Positions 32,645 to 41,949 of a DNA stretch of 64,000 bases are shown here, piece by piece. The position numbers were made by a program, and so were the translations under genes. The first letter of the stretch is position 1, and the number at the start of each line of letters is the position of its first letter. The stretch is from DASWZN01 sp036404435 (GTDB lineage Bacteria; Acidobacteriota; Terriglobia; Bryobacterales; Bryobacteraceae): contig DASWZN010000060.1 in the NCBI GenBank assembly GCA_036404435.1, positions 124,001 through 188,000 of the forward strand, written 5' to 3'. The notes under the pieces were generated by a model. It was not told the DNA's origin. It ran no database searches and saw nothing but the letters and a program-made list of their open reading frames with translations.

Positions 32645-33541
32645 ATGTTCACAGGCTGCGGGACGGCGCTGGTGACGCCGTTCCGGAAGGATCAATCACT
32701 GGACGAGGAGACGCTGCGCCGGCTGGTGCGGCGGCAGATCGAGGCCGGCATCAACTTCCTGGTGCCCTGCGGCACCACCGGCGAGAACCCGACGCTGGCG
32801 CGGCGCGACCACCTGCGCGTGGTCGGGATCACGGTCGAGGAGGCTCGCAAGGAGCACATCCCGGTGCTCGCGGGCGCGGGCGGTTACAACACCGCCGAGG
32901 TTATCGAGCTGGCCAGAGAGGTGAAGGCCGCGGGAGCCGACGGCATCCTCTCCGTCACGCCCTACTACAACAAGCCCTCGCAGGAGGGCCTGTACCAGCA
33001 CTACAAGGCCCTCGCCGCGGCCGTTTCCATCCCCATCGTGGTTTACAGCGTGCAGAGCCGGACCGCGGTCAATATCGAGCCCGCCACCATGAAGCGGCTG
33101 GCCGAAATCGACAACATCGTGGGCGTGAAGGAAGCCTCCGGAAACCTGGCGCAGGTGGCGTCGATCCTGGCGCAGGTGCCCGACCGCTTCAACGTTCTCT
33201 CGGGCGACGACGCCGTGGCCCTGCCGGTGATCGCGCTGGGCGGCCGCGGGCTGATCTCGACCACTTCGAACGAAATTCCCGCGGAGATGGCGGACCTGGT
33301 CGACAGTTCGCGCCGCGGCGATCTGATCGCGGCGCGCCAGATCCTGCGCCGCTATCTGCCGCTGATCGAGGTGAACTTCATCGAGTCGAATCCGATCCCG
33401 GTCAAGGCGGCGATGGCGCTGATGGGCCTGATGGAGCCGGTCTGGCGGTTGCCGCTGGTTCCTCCCAAGCCCGAGAGCCAGGCCAAGATCGAGAAGGTTC
33501 TCACAGCCCTAGGACTGATGCCGGTTCATGCTCGAAGCTGA
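32645..33541 (+). CDS. dapA: 4-Hydroxy-tetrahydrodipicolinate synthase
   Basis: 298 aa from ATG 32645, which has GAGGTG upstream; GTG 32636 is an alternative. It condenses pyruvate with aspartate semialdehyde. Schiff-base Lys162 (VGVKEASGN), Tyr134, Thr44/Thr45 (PCGTTGENPT), Tyr108 (SVTPYYNKPSQEG) and Arg139 are present. The usual YNVPGRT reads YSVQSRT here, with Asn, Pro and Gly replaced, so substrate loop geometry may differ, though cluster context favours DapA. It overlaps dapD by 14 bases. Confidence 0.92.
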   Translation: MFTGCGTALVTPFRKDQSLDEETLRRLVRRQIEAGINFLVPCGTTGENPTLARRDHLRVVGITVEEARKEHIPVLAGAGGYNTAEVIELAREVKAAGADGILSVTPYYNKPSQEGLYQHYKALAAAVSIPIVVYSVQSRTAVNIEPATMKRLAEIDNIVGVKEASGNLAQVASILAQVPDRFNVLSGDDAVALPVIALGGRGLISTTSNEIPAEMADLVDSSRRGDLIAARQILRRYLPLIEVNFIESNPIPVKAAMALMGLMEPVWRLPLVPPKPESQAKIEKVLTALGLMPVHARS

Positions 33542-34367
33542 GATCGAAGCGCTGTTCGACCAGAAGCCGGAGACGTACACTGCGGAGCACTTCCGCCTGT
33601 TCGCGAGCTTCAAAGAGGCGCTCAACGGGGGCGAAGTGCGCGCGGCCGAGCCGGACGCCGCCGCCGCCAGCGGCTGGCGCGTGAACGCCTGGGTGAAGAA
33701 GGGCGTGCTGCTCGGGTTCCGTATGGGCGCGCTGGTAGATATGTCGGTCGACCCGGTGCGCCAGCCGTTCTTCGACAAGGCCACCTACCCCGTCAAACAG
33801 CTCACCGTGGCGAGCGGCGTGCGCATGGTTCCGGGCGGATCGAGCATCCGCGACGGCTGCTACGTGGGCCGCGGCGTCACCTGCATGCCGCCCATGTACA
33901 TCAACGTGGGCGCATACGTGGGTGAGGGAACGCTCGTGGATTCGCACGCGCTGGTGGGCAGTTGCGCGCAGGTGGGCCGGAATTGCCACATCTCGGCGGC
34001 GGCGCAGATCGGCGGCGTGCTGGAGCCGGTGGGCGCGCTGCCGGTGATCGTCGAAGACGAAGTGCTGGTGGGCGGCAACTGCGGCATCTACGAAGGCACG
34101 GTGGTAAAGCGGCGCGCCGTGCTCGGCACCGGCACGGTTCTCAACCGCTCGACGCCGGTCTACGATTTGGTGCGCGGTGAGGTCTACGTGGCCACGGATG
34201 CTGAGCCGCTGGTGATCCCCGAGGAAGCCGTGGTGGTGGCCGGCGCGCGTGCCATCCAGCACGGGCGCGGCAAGGACTGGGGCATCTCGCTTTACACGCC
34301 GGTGATCGTGAAGTACCGCGACGCGCGGACGGACTCGAAGATCCAGCTCGAGGACTTGCTGCGGTAG
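33528..34367 (+). CDS. dapD: Tetrahydrodipicolinate N-succinyltransferase
   Basis: 279 aa. It transfers succinyl from succinyl-CoA to tetrahydrodipicolinate. The N-terminal helical part (1-100) includes WRVNAWVKKGVLLGFRMG. A left-handed beta-helix of hexapeptide repeats follows (VGRGVTCMPPMYINVGAYVG, then CAQVGRNCHISAAAQIGGV). The start lies inside the end of dapA. Its presence, with dapE, indicates the succinylase branch; dapC and dapF are not in the window. Confidence 0.94.
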   Translation: MLEAEIEALFDQKPETYTAEHFRLFASFKEALNGGEVRAAEPDAAAASGWRVNAWVKKGVLLGFRMGALVDMSVDPVRQPFFDKATYPVKQLTVASGVRMVPGGSSIRDGCYVGRGVTCMPPMYINVGAYVGEGTLVDSHALVGSCAQVGRNCHISAAAQIGGVLEPVGALPVIVEDEVLVGGNCGIYEGTVVKRRAVLGTGTVLNRSTPVYDLVRGEVYVATDAEPLVIPEEAVVVAGARAIQHGRGKDWGISLYTPVIVKYRDARTDSKIQLEDLLR

Positions 34368-34414
34368 GGGAGATTCTTAGCGCTGGACCGCACCGGGTGC
34401 GAACTGGCGCGGCT

Positions 34415-34642
34415 TCAATCTCGGAACTGTTTCAGGAATTCGGGCCCGCGGAGTTGCGGAATGGTCACCAGCACGACGCAGAACTCGGGAAAGCGCTTCA
34501 GCGCGCGGGCGGCGGACTGGCTGAAAAGGCGATCGCGGGTAAGGATGCACCGGAAACCGGCTTGCGTCGCTGCTTCCACTAACGCACCGTTGGTCAGACC
34601 GCCCCAACCCCGGTCGTCCGCACTGCGGGCCTCGATCCCAAA
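34415..34642 (-). pseudogene. Remnant of a DUF5615 PIN-like toxin
   Basis: About 75 codons on the minus strand read as the C-terminal two-thirds of a DUF5615/Mut7-C-like protein: DDRGWGGLTNGALVEAA, GFRCILTRDRLFSQSA and CVVLVTIPQLRGPEFLKQF. The N-terminal metal-binding strand (usually xxLLDExxP) is absent; the frame continues upstream into unrelated sequence. No antitoxin gene is adjacent. The rest of the 34368-34871 gap shows nothing recognisable. Confidence 0.62.
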
Positions 34643-34871
34643 CTCGCGGTGACTTGAATCATAAAATGGCCGTCTTAAACCATAATGTGGCCGGCGATTC
34701 TGACACCCTACCGCCGCCAAAGGTAAACCGCCCAGAGCTGGATCGGTAAACCATACGCGACTACCGGGGCTGCCACTCCGCTTCGACGCGATGGCCGCCC
34801 GCCAGGGCCAGCGGCAGACCACTTCTGCCGCCTTCCAGCTTCACGAGCTTGTTATCCTTGAGTTGCGCACA

Positions 34872-36098
34872 ATGATTCGATCAATGAACAGATACCCACG
34901 CACCAGCAGCCTTGCCGCCCTGTTGGGCTTGCTGGCTGCAACACCTGCCGCGGGACAACTCGTGCAGGATCCACCGCCCGAACTCTCCTTTCTTTCGACG
35001 ATTCTCAAAGTCAGAAAGAACATTCCCTACGAGATCTGGGGGGAAGTGAAGTTCCCAAAAGGGGACGGTCCACGCAAACAGGGCAAGCATTGGTTCATTT
35101 TGGCCGAAACCGCGAACGGCACCGATCCGGTGACGGAATGGAACAAGATCAAGCCGGCGTTCCTGCAGAACGGCTGGGCCCTCGTCAAAGAATACCGAAC
35201 GGGCGGATTGCTGGAGGTGCTGCAATACGCGAAGGATGGCGTGCAGGCCTGGGCGAACGTGGACACCGACGGCTCGCCGCTCATCTTTCGTCTGGACGTG
35301 ATCGAAATCGCTCCGCTGCCCTTTACTCTGACGCTCGCCGCTCCTGCAGCGACACCCGAGAATATCGCGACCGATAAGGGAGACTTTCCGTATCTGGCGC
35401 CGCTCCCCGGATCGAGATTTCATCGCGGCGGCTGGGACGACACACCTTACCGCGTGCAGCCGCGGGGCGCCACAGAGACGGAAATCGTGGCGAACGGAAC
35501 GCTCTATCGAGACTACGATTTTCCCGAGATTTCGAACGTGCTGCTGACCACGGCGTATCGCGACGCGCTAACCAAAGGCGGCTGGACGATCGTGCAGGAA
35601 GGGAGCAGCGTCATCAGGGCTCATTACGCGCAAAGGGGCCGGAACATCTGGGCCATGGTGTCGCCGAATGGCCCCGGCGCGTACACCGTCAACGTGGCAG
35701 ACGCGGGGTTGGTGGACCTGGGGGCAAACCTGGCGAAGGCGTGCCACGTGGCGCTCTACGGCGTGTTGTTCGACTTCAACAAGTCGACCTTGCAGCCGTC
35801 TTCCGACGCGGCGCTGCAACCGGCGGCGAATATCATGGCGGCGGATAAGACGCTGAAGCTGGAGATCCAGGGCCACACCGACAACGTCGGCAACGACGCG
35901 TATAACCAAACGCTTTCGGAAGCGCGGGCGAAGGCGGTAGTGACGTGGCTCACGCAACACGGCGTGGCAGCGGACCGGCTCACGGCCAAGGGCTACGGCA
36001 AGACCAAACCCGTCGCCGACAATGGCAGCGACGAAGGGCGCGCAAAGAATCGCCGGGTCGAGATTGCCGATCCCGGATGCTCGCCTAAAGGCAATTAG
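34872..36098 (+). CDS. OmpA-family outer-membrane/peptidoglycan-binding protein
   Basis: 408 aa from ATG 34872; ATG 34884 is also possible. Signal peptide with SSLAALLGLLAATPAAG. Residues about 25-270 are two similar alpha/beta units of unknown function. The last 110 residues are an OmpA-like peptidoglycan-binding domain: GVLFDFNKSTLQP, EIQGHTDNVGNDAYNQTLSE, AKAVVTWL and GYGKTKPVADN, ending NRRVEI. It likely tethers the outer membrane to the cell wall. It stands alone between a toxin remnant and a methyltransferase. Confidence 0.9.
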   Translation: MIRSMNRYPRTSSLAALLGLLAATPAAGQLVQDPPPELSFLSTILKVRKNIPYEIWGEVKFPKGDGPRKQGKHWFILAETANGTDPVTEWNKIKPAFLQNGWALVKEYRTGGLLEVLQYAKDGVQAWANVDTDGSPLIFRLDVIEIAPLPFTLTLAAPAATPENIATDKGDFPYLAPLPGSRFHRGGWDDTPYRVQPRGATETEIVANGTLYRDYDFPEISNVLLTTAYRDALTKGGWTIVQEGSSVIRAHYAQRGRNIWAMVSPNGPGAYTVNVADAGLVDLGANLAKACHVALYGVLFDFNKSTLQPSSDAALQPAANIMAADKTLKLEIQGHTDNVGNDAYNQTLSEARAKAVVTWLTQHGVAADRLTAKGYGKTKPVADNGSDEGRAKNRRVEIADPGCSPKGN

Positions 36099-36312
36099 AA
36101 TCGGCGCGAGGCGAGTTTTCACCGCGTCCCTCGGGCGCGGCTGCATCGATGGGCTGCTCTGACACTTGCGGTGCATGGCGCGAATACACCATGGCCCAGA
36201 TGCTCTAGCTGAATTGGCGAAGATTGAGGGTTAGCGCCCTCGTCCAGCGTCCCGGACCGATTGGAGGATCCAAGGGGCTATTCTGGGCGGAAGCGAACGC
36301 CGATAGTCTGCT

Positions 36313-37221
36313 ATGCGGCAACCGGCGCGGCACGCCTGCACCGCCCTCTTCCGCCTGGCGGAACGGGCCGGGGTCCACCTGACGCCGAGACATTACTATA
36401 CCCCGGTGCCGGACGTGTGCTGGCTGAGGCAGCACGCCCCACTCTGGGAGGGCGCCGTCACGCTGGCAGGCGTCGCGTGGGATCTCGACGCCCAGTTGGA
36501 GCGACTGGCCGGCATTTCGGCGCCGTACATTCACGAGGTCGCCGGGCTGGAGTTCTTCGATCGGGTTACGTCGGACGAGTGGGGGCCGGGGTACGGGCCC
36601 ATCGAGTCGCAGGTGCTGCATTGCTTCCTGCGGGCGCACCGCCCCAGGCGGGTCATCGAAGTCGGGAGCGGGGTGTCCACGGCCGTCATGCTGCACGCAC
36701 TCGAGCGCGAGACGGAGCCGGCCGAGCTGACCTGCATCGAGCCGTTTCCCTCGCCCATGCTCCGCGAGACGGCGGGCGCGCGGCTGCTGATCCGGGCCTG
36801 CCAGGAAGTCCCGCTGACGGTCTTCTCGGAGTTGGAGGACGGCGACCTGCTGTTCATCGATTCCAGCCACGCGGTGAAAGTCGGCTCGGAAGTGCCGCGC
36901 ATTTACCTGGAGATTCTTCCCCGCCTGCGGCCCGGCGTCTTCGTTCACATCCACGACGTCTTCCTGCCGTATCTGTACCCGCCGGACATTCTGACCTGGC
37001 CGTTCTGGGCGTGGCAGGAAACAGTGCTGCTGGCGGCGTTGCTGACCAATAATCCAAAGCTAGAAGTGCTGTTCTGCCTTTCGGCCCTGCATCACTCGCT
37101 GCCCTACGAAGTTCGCACCCTGCTGCCCGATTACCGGCCTCGCGCCATGCAGGGCGGGCTTTTCGCCGACGGCGGTGCGGGGCATTACCCGTCGAGCATC
37201 TGGCTGCGGACCAGGGAATAA
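36313..37221 (+). CDS. Class I SAM-dependent methyltransferase
   Basis: 302 aa. A Methyltransf_24-type Rossmann fold is visible: RRVIEVGSGVSTAVMLHAL (motif I, about 113-131), LTCIEPFPSPML (motif II) and DGDLLFIDSSHAVKVGSEV (about 176-194) with the metal-binding-like Asp, then VHIHDVFLPY. Similar proteins sit next to glycan and sugar genes and methylate small molecules or sugars. Substrate not known. The 214 bases before it hold nothing identifiable. Confidence 0.83.
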   Translation: MRQPARHACTALFRLAERAGVHLTPRHYYTPVPDVCWLRQHAPLWEGAVTLAGVAWDLDAQLERLAGISAPYIHEVAGLEFFDRVTSDEWGPGYGPIESQVLHCFLRAHRPRRVIEVGSGVSTAVMLHALERETEPAELTCIEPFPSPMLRETAGARLLIRACQEVPLTVFSELEDGDLLFIDSSHAVKVGSEVPRIYLEILPRLRPGVFVHIHDVFLPYLYPPDILTWPFWAWQETVLLAALLTNNPKLEVLFCLSALHHSLPYEVRTLLPDYRPRAMQGGLFADGGAGHYPSSIWLRTRE

Positions 37222-37247
37222 AGCCGGCTGGGCGCGCGCTCCGCGGC

Positions 37248-37253
37248 TACAAT
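37248..37253 (+). promoter_or_regulatory. -10 hexamer TACAAT before the DUF2254 gene
   Basis: TACAAT lies 9 bases before GTG 37263. The predicted transcript has at most a 3-base leader. Confidence 0.38.
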
Positions 37254-37262
37254 GAAAGTACC

Positions 37263-38627
37263 GTGAACAGGCGCCTACCATTCTGGCTCCGCCATGTCAT
37301 GTTCAACCTGCGGGGCGGTTTTCTGCTCCGCCCGCTGATCATCACGTTGACTCTAGGTTGTGCGGGCGCTGTGCTGTCGTGGCTGGAAGAGACCTTTCCG
37401 GACCTGGGCGACTTCGTTCCGGCGGCGCTCTTCCCGTCCCACTCCGATCCGCAGGTGGCGCAGGTGATTCTGGGAGGGATTTCCTCCTCTATCATGACCG
37501 TGGTCTCCATCGTTTTCGCGATCCTGCTGATGACGCTCACGCTTGCGTCCATGCAGTTTTCGCCGCGGATCATCGTCAGTTTCTCCAAAGACCGCGTGAC
37601 GCAATGGACGCTGGGCATTTTCCTGGGCACCTTCTGCTACTGCATGGCCGCGCTTCCGACGGCGCGGTCGCTGCCGCACCCGTTCGCCCCCGTACTTACC
37701 GTTTTCGGAGCGATGTTGCTCGCGCTGGCCTGCGTGGGATGGTTGCTGTACTTCATTCATCACATCTCGCAGTCCATCAGCGTCAGCCATATCGTCGACC
37801 GGATCGCGGCGGAAACGGAAGCCATGATCGATGACGTCATGCCGCAGCCGCGCGGAAACCGGATGTCGCCGGAGAGCGAAGTGGTTGAACTGAGCGCTTG
37901 GGACATGCCGCTGCTGAGCGGCGCGTCCGGCTATATCCGGTTCATCGACACGGGCCGTTTGGTCGCCCTGGCTAAGTTGCATCACGTCAAGATCCGCGCG
38001 GTGCGGCGAGTCGGTCAGTTCGTTCCCGCGGGCACGCCGATGCTGCTGGCCTACAAGGGGGATCGGCTGTCTCCCCAGGGCAGAAGCGAGATTCTCGGCG
38101 CGTTCGACCTGGGCCCGTCGCGAACGCTGCAGCAGGACGTCGAGTTCGGGGTTTTGCAGATCGTCGATATCGCGCTGAAGGCCATCTCGCCGGCGGTCAA
38201 CGATCCGACCACGGCGGTCACCTGCGTCGACCAGTTGAGCCGCATCCTGATCCGCTTCGCGTCCCGGGAGCTGCCCGCCGCCGTCTTCTACGATCCGCCC
38301 GGTATGGCCCGCGTGAGTATCCCACAGATCGGTTTCGAAGGGCTGCTGACGTCGGCATTCGAGCAAATTCGTCTGTACTCGAAATCGGATATCGCCGTCA
38401 GTCTGCGGATGCTGCGCGCGCTGGGCGACATTGCCTGGACCAGTTCGGAGCCGGCGTTCCGCCGCGCCCTCTACGAGCAGGGGAAACGAATCGTGGAGGG
38501 TTGCGCCGAGAAGCTCGGCGACGAGGAGCTGAGGCCGATGCGCGCTCGCCTGTCCGCGCTGGAGAGACTTGTTAGCGCCCCGGTGACGGCCGATCTAATC
38601 AAAGCCCGAACGCAGAGGGATACTTAA
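37263..38627 (+). CDS. DUF2254-family membrane protein
   Basis: 454 aa from GTG 37263. Four hydrophobic segments occupy the N-terminal 165 residues (PLIITLTLGCAGAVLSWL; IMTVVSIVFAILLMTLTLAS; LGIFLGTFCYCMAAL; VFGAMLLALACVGWLLYFI). SMQFSPRIIVSFSKDRVTQW between them is the DUF2254 signature. A soluble C-terminal half follows (about 180-454), with FDLGPSRTLQQDVEFG and LKAISPAVNDPTTAV. The family is a predicted inner-membrane protein of unknown function. Its 3' end overlaps the convergent GNAT gene by 29 bases. Confidence 0.88.
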   Translation: MNRRLPFWLRHVMFNLRGGFLLRPLIITLTLGCAGAVLSWLEETFPDLGDFVPAALFPSHSDPQVAQVILGGISSSIMTVVSIVFAILLMTLTLASMQFSPRIIVSFSKDRVTQWTLGIFLGTFCYCMAALPTARSLPHPFAPVLTVFGAMLLALACVGWLLYFIHHISQSISVSHIVDRIAAETEAMIDDVMPQPRGNRMSPESEVVELSAWDMPLLSGASGYIRFIDTGRLVALAKLHHVKIRAVRRVGQFVPAGTPMLLAYKGDRLSPQGRSEILGAFDLGPSRTLQQDVEFGVLQIVDIALKAISPAVNDPTTAVTCVDQLSRILIRFASRELPAAVFYDPPGMARVSIPQIGFEGLLTSAFEQIRLYSKSDIAVSLRMLRALGDIAWTSSEPAFRRALYEQGKRIVEGCAEKLGDEELRPMRARLSALERLVSAPVTADLIKARTQRDT

Positions 38628-39114
38628 CTGCACCGTGAATACCCGCCAGCGCACCCTCCGAGAGTTCCAGCGCCATGAATGCCTCGGGAGGAAACGGGCT
38701 AGCCAGATGGCGAGCCTTCTCAGGCGTGAAGCCGAATCGAGGATAGTAGTCTTTGTGTCCGAGCACGACGACGATGCGTTCGCCCCGGTCGCGGAGCTCG
38801 GCAAGCCCACGGCGAACCAGTTGGCTGCCAACCTGCCGGTCTTGATGATCTGGCAGAACGGCGAGCGGAGCCAATGAAACCGCTGCCACGTGCGCTTGCT
38901 CCGATTCCACCTCCATTCGACTGAACAGAATGTGGCCGACGACTTGGCCGTCAAGTTCGGCGACAAGCGAAAGCAGGACGACGCCTTCCTGCCGCAGCCG
39001 ATCGATCAGGTCCGCTTCGTCGCTGCGTCCGAACGCGGCCACGTTGAGTTTGCGGATCTGCTCCCGGTCCCGCGGCTGTTCCTCCCTGACAAGCAGGTGC
39101 GACTCTGAGTTCAC
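38599..39114 (-). CDS. GNAT-family N-acetyltransferase
   Basis: 171 aa from GTG 39114 (MNSESHLLVREEQPRD). Typical YhbS-like acetyltransferase: LNVAAFGRSDEADLI, VGHILFSRM, the acetyl-CoA loop VLPDHQDRQVGSQL (about 88-101), VLGHKDYYPRFGFTPEKA and a C-terminal SEGALAGIHGAVKYPSAF. The substrate is unknown. It is convergent with the DUF2254 gene and overlaps it, so transcription of the two may interfere. Confidence 0.9.
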   Translation of the reverse strand: MNSESHLLVREEQPRDREQIRKLNVAAFGRSDEADLIDRLRQEGVVLLSLVAELDGQVVGHILFSRMEVESEQAHVAAVSLAPLAVLPDHQDRQVGSQLVRRGLAELRDRGERIVVVLGHKDYYPRFGFTPEKARHLASPFPPEAFMALELSEGALAGIHGAVKYPSAFGL

Positions 39115-39125
39115 CTTGACCGTCC

Positions 39126-40232
39126 TTACCCCGCCGCTTCCCTTACCACCGCGAGCGTCTTTACGGCGGTCTTCTCCCAGGTGAACTCCGCCGCTCGAGG
39201 CGGGCCTGCGGCGGCCAGACGGGCGCGGAGGGATTCGTCCGATGCCAGCCGCTCGAGCGCCTGGTAGAGGGCGTCAACGCTCGCGGGCTCGAAAAGCAGC
39301 GCCGCGTCACCGGCCAGGCTCGCCAGCGGCTCGATGGACGAGCAGGCCGTCGGGATGCTCGCCGCCAGCGCCTCGATTACCGGCAGCCCGAAACCCTCGA
39401 AGGTCGAGGGGTACACGAACGCGAAGGCGTGGCGGAACAGCTTGTATAGCTCCTCGCGCGGCAGCCAGCCGGTGAGCTGCACGGCGTCTGACGGGCCCAC
39501 GGCGCTCTCAACAGCCTGGGCGTGGAAGCCGCGCACTCCGGTGATCACCAGGCGGAAGCCGGGCCGCTCACGCGCGAAGCGGGCAAACGCGCGGACGAGC
39601 GGGACCAGTCCTTTGTGCGGATGCGAGGTCGAGGCGCACAGGAAATACGGCTCGATGACCGCGGTCCGCCGCGCGCGGGCGATCTCGAAAAACGCCGGAT
39701 CCGCGCCCAGCGGCGCCACGCGGATGCGCTCCGGGGCGAGGCGATAAAAGCGCACGAGATCCGCCCGCGTCGCTTCCGAATCCGCAATCAGGAGCCGGGA
39801 GCGGTGCGCCGACGCCCACAAAAGCGCGCGCCAGAAGGGCAGGTCGAACCAGCGGAAATACTCCGGGTGCCGCTTGTGCTGCAAGTCGTGGAAGACCGTG
39901 ACCTCGGGGCATGCACAGAGGATGGGCGCCGTGAATCCGGGATTGAGTAGGACATCCAAGCGCCGCGCGGCCGTCGCGAGCGCGAGGCCGGTCTGCTCCC
40001 AGAGGATGCGCGCGGGCCGGAACCTAGCGCGCACCGGTTGCGGGACGGCGTGGAAGTTCGCCGCAGCGGGGACCAGGGCGGCGTCCGTCTCGCGGTTGGT
40101 GAAGACGAAATACTCGTTCTCGCTATCGATGGCGGCGAGCGCGGCCAGCAGGTGACGCAGGTAGATCTCCGTCCCGCCGACGCCGCCGGGGATCAGGTAG
40201 AGCGCGTTGACGCCGATCCGCAGCCGGGACAT
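39126..40232 (-). CDS. Glycosyltransferase family 4/1
   Basis: 368 aa from ATG 40232. GT-B fold glycosyltransferase: N-terminal PGGVGGTEIYLRHLLAAL (acceptor side), VFHDLQHKRHPEYF, the start of the donor domain at PYFLCASTSHPHKGLVPL and the nucleotide-sugar motif PSTFEGFGLPVIEALA with two spaced Glu residues (about 285-300). It probably transfers a sugar from a nucleotide donor in cell-surface glycan synthesis. It is the last gene of the minus-strand glycosylation operon and begins one base past the stop of the upstream gene. Confidence 0.9.
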   Translation of the reverse strand: MSRLRIGVNALYLIPGGVGGTEIYLRHLLAALAAIDSENEYFVFTNRETDAALVPAAANFHAVPQPVRARFRPARILWEQTGLALATAARRLDVLLNPGFTAPILCACPEVTVFHDLQHKRHPEYFRWFDLPFWRALLWASAHRSRLLIADSEATRADLVRFYRLAPERIRVAPLGADPAFFEIARARRTAVIEPYFLCASTSHPHKGLVPLVRAFARFARERPGFRLVITGVRGFHAQAVESAVGPSDAVQLTGWLPREELYKLFRHAFAFVYPSTFEGFGLPVIEALAASIPTACSSIEPLASLAGDAALLFEPASVDALYQALERLASDESLRARLAAAGPPRAAEFTWEKTAVKTLAVVREAAG

Positions 40233-40233
40233 G

Positions 40234-41949
40234 TCAGCGCGCCGCACCCAGGCGGGCGAGCCCATCGCGCGCCACTTCGTTGGCGGGATCGAGGCTCAGC
40301 GCGTGGCGATACTCTTTCGCCGCGGCGGCCAGATCGTTCCGGGCAGCGTAGAGGTAGCCGCGGTAGGCGTAAGTTGGGGCGAAGCTTGGATCGAGCCGCT
40401 CGGCGGTGTCGAGAGCCTGGGCCGCCTCGGCGTACCTCCCGGCTCTCAGGCAAGCCAACGCCACCATCGAGTTGGTGTTCGCGTCCGGCAGAAGCGCGGC
40501 CGCCTGCCGGAGCGCGGCGATGGCTTCGTCGTGGCGGCCAAGATACTCGTAGTCCTGGCCCAAATCGACCAGCACGGCGTAGGTCCGCCCGCCGTATCTG
40601 GCGGCGGCCTCGAACTCCGGCAGCGCGGCGGCGTAACGTTGCTGGGCAAAATAGACGAAGCCGAGCTGGAGGTGCGGCCGCCCTTTCGCGGGCGACTTCG
40701 AAACCGCATCCTTCCACAGCGCCTCCGCGTTACCCCAGACGGCGCTGCGGCTATACGTCAGCACGGCCATCAGCGCCAGGACGCCGGCCAGTGCCGCCGC
40801 CACCCGGCGTGGAGGCGCTTTCCAGCGTCGCACGACATCCACCACGACCAGCAGCAGTCCGATGAACGGCAGGTAGAGCCGCCGCTCGGCCACCACGTCG
40901 AGGATCGGCACAAACGAAGAGGTCGGCGCGAGCAGGAGCAGGAAGGTCAGGAAGCCGTAGGAGCCCAGCGGGAAGCGGCGGCGGTAATAAACGGCCGCCG
41001 CCACGGCCAGCAATAGGGCGACCAAACCGATTGCCGCTCCGTGCGCGGTAGGCGTTGTCGAAACCGCGAAGTCGTGGTCGACGTTCTGGCCGTAGGGCAG
41101 CAGTAACAGGCGGATGTAGAACCAGATCGCCCGGCATTGGGTCCAGAAGTACTGAACCCACGTGAAGGCCTGGACGGAGAAGCCGGCGGTGTTGTTCCCG
41201 CGCAGGACGTGCCACACCATCCGCAGCGCGGGCGCCACGGCGAGCGCGAGCGGAACGTAGAGACGCCAGTTCCGGCGGATGGAACGGAGGGAGCCCCAGA
41301 AGACGTCCGTCAGCAGCAGGAGCGCCGGAAGCACCGCGGCGTGCTCCTTAGTGGACACCGCCGCCGCGAACAACGCCAGCACGCCCAGCGCCTCCAGCCA
41401 TCCGATGGCCTCCGAGCGGCGATATAGGAAGAGGGCAAACGCGGCATAGAAGAACATCACGCTGAGCGTCTCGGACCGGCTGGCCACGTAGGCCACCGAC
41501 TCGGTCTGGAGCGGATGAAGCAGGAACAGCCCCGCGGCGAAGGCGGCCAGCCCGTCGCGCTTCCAGCCGCTCTCGCCGGCGCGGTCCAGGAATTTGCGCA
41601 CGATCAGAAACGAGAGCGCGCCCGTCGCCAGGTGCAGCAGAAGATTCAGGAAATGGTACGAGAAGGTCTCGAGCCCGGAGATGCGGCAGTTGATCCAGAA
41701 GGTGAACATGAGCAGCGGCCGGAGGCCGCGCACCCAGTGCAGCAGGGGCGCGCCGGCAGATTCCGGTGCGGTGAAAGGAAGGTAGAGGTCGTCGAGCACG
41801 AAAGGCCCGTCGACCGCCGGCCAGTACACGATGCACACCGCCAGGAACGCCGCCCCCAGGGCCGCCCAGTAGTGCCAAGGTTGGAGCATGGGCCCGGCGG
41901 AGACGGCCGCGGCCCGGCGCTTGTCAGTTCTCGGTCTTGCTTGCTTCAT
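40234..41949 (-). CDS. TMTC-like membrane glycosyltransferase with C-terminal TPRs
   Basis: 571 aa from ATG 41949, overlapping the DUF2304 gene by 26 bases; ATG 41889 (MLQPWHYWAAL) would avoid this. About ten membrane helices (1-420) include the luminal GT-C motif GPFVLDDLYLPF (DD), FHFLN-type YHFLNLLLHL, LLHPLQTESVAYVASR and KEHAAVLPALLLL. Residues about 440-565 are TPR repeats (HLQLGFVYFAQQRYAAAL; YAYRGYLYAARNDLAAAA). This layout is that of TMTC/PMT-like enzymes that use polyprenyl-phosphate sugars. It probably glycosylates proteins or lipids on the periplasmic side. Confidence 0.85.
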   Translation of the reverse strand: MKQARPRTDKRRAAAVSAGPMLQPWHYWAALGAAFLAVCIVYWPAVDGPFVLDDLYLPFTAPESAGAPLLHWVRGLRPLLMFTFWINCRISGLETFSYHFLNLLLHLATGALSFLIVRKFLDRAGESGWKRDGLAAFAAGLFLLHPLQTESVAYVASRSETLSVMFFYAAFALFLYRRSEAIGWLEALGVLALFAAAVSTKEHAAVLPALLLLTDVFWGSLRSIRRNWRLYVPLALAVAPALRMVWHVLRGNNTAGFSVQAFTWVQYFWTQCRAIWFYIRLLLLPYGQNVDHDFAVSTTPTAHGAAIGLVALLLAVAAAVYYRRRFPLGSYGFLTFLLLLAPTSSFVPILDVVAERRLYLPFIGLLLVVVDVVRRWKAPPRRVAAALAGVLALMAVLTYSRSAVWGNAEALWKDAVSKSPAKGRPHLQLGFVYFAQQRYAAALPEFEAAARYGGRTYAVLVDLGQDYEYLGRHDEAIAALRQAAALLPDANTNSMVALACLRAGRYAEAAQALDTAERLDPSFAPTYAYRGYLYAARNDLAAAAKEYRHALSLDPANEVARDGLARLGAAR

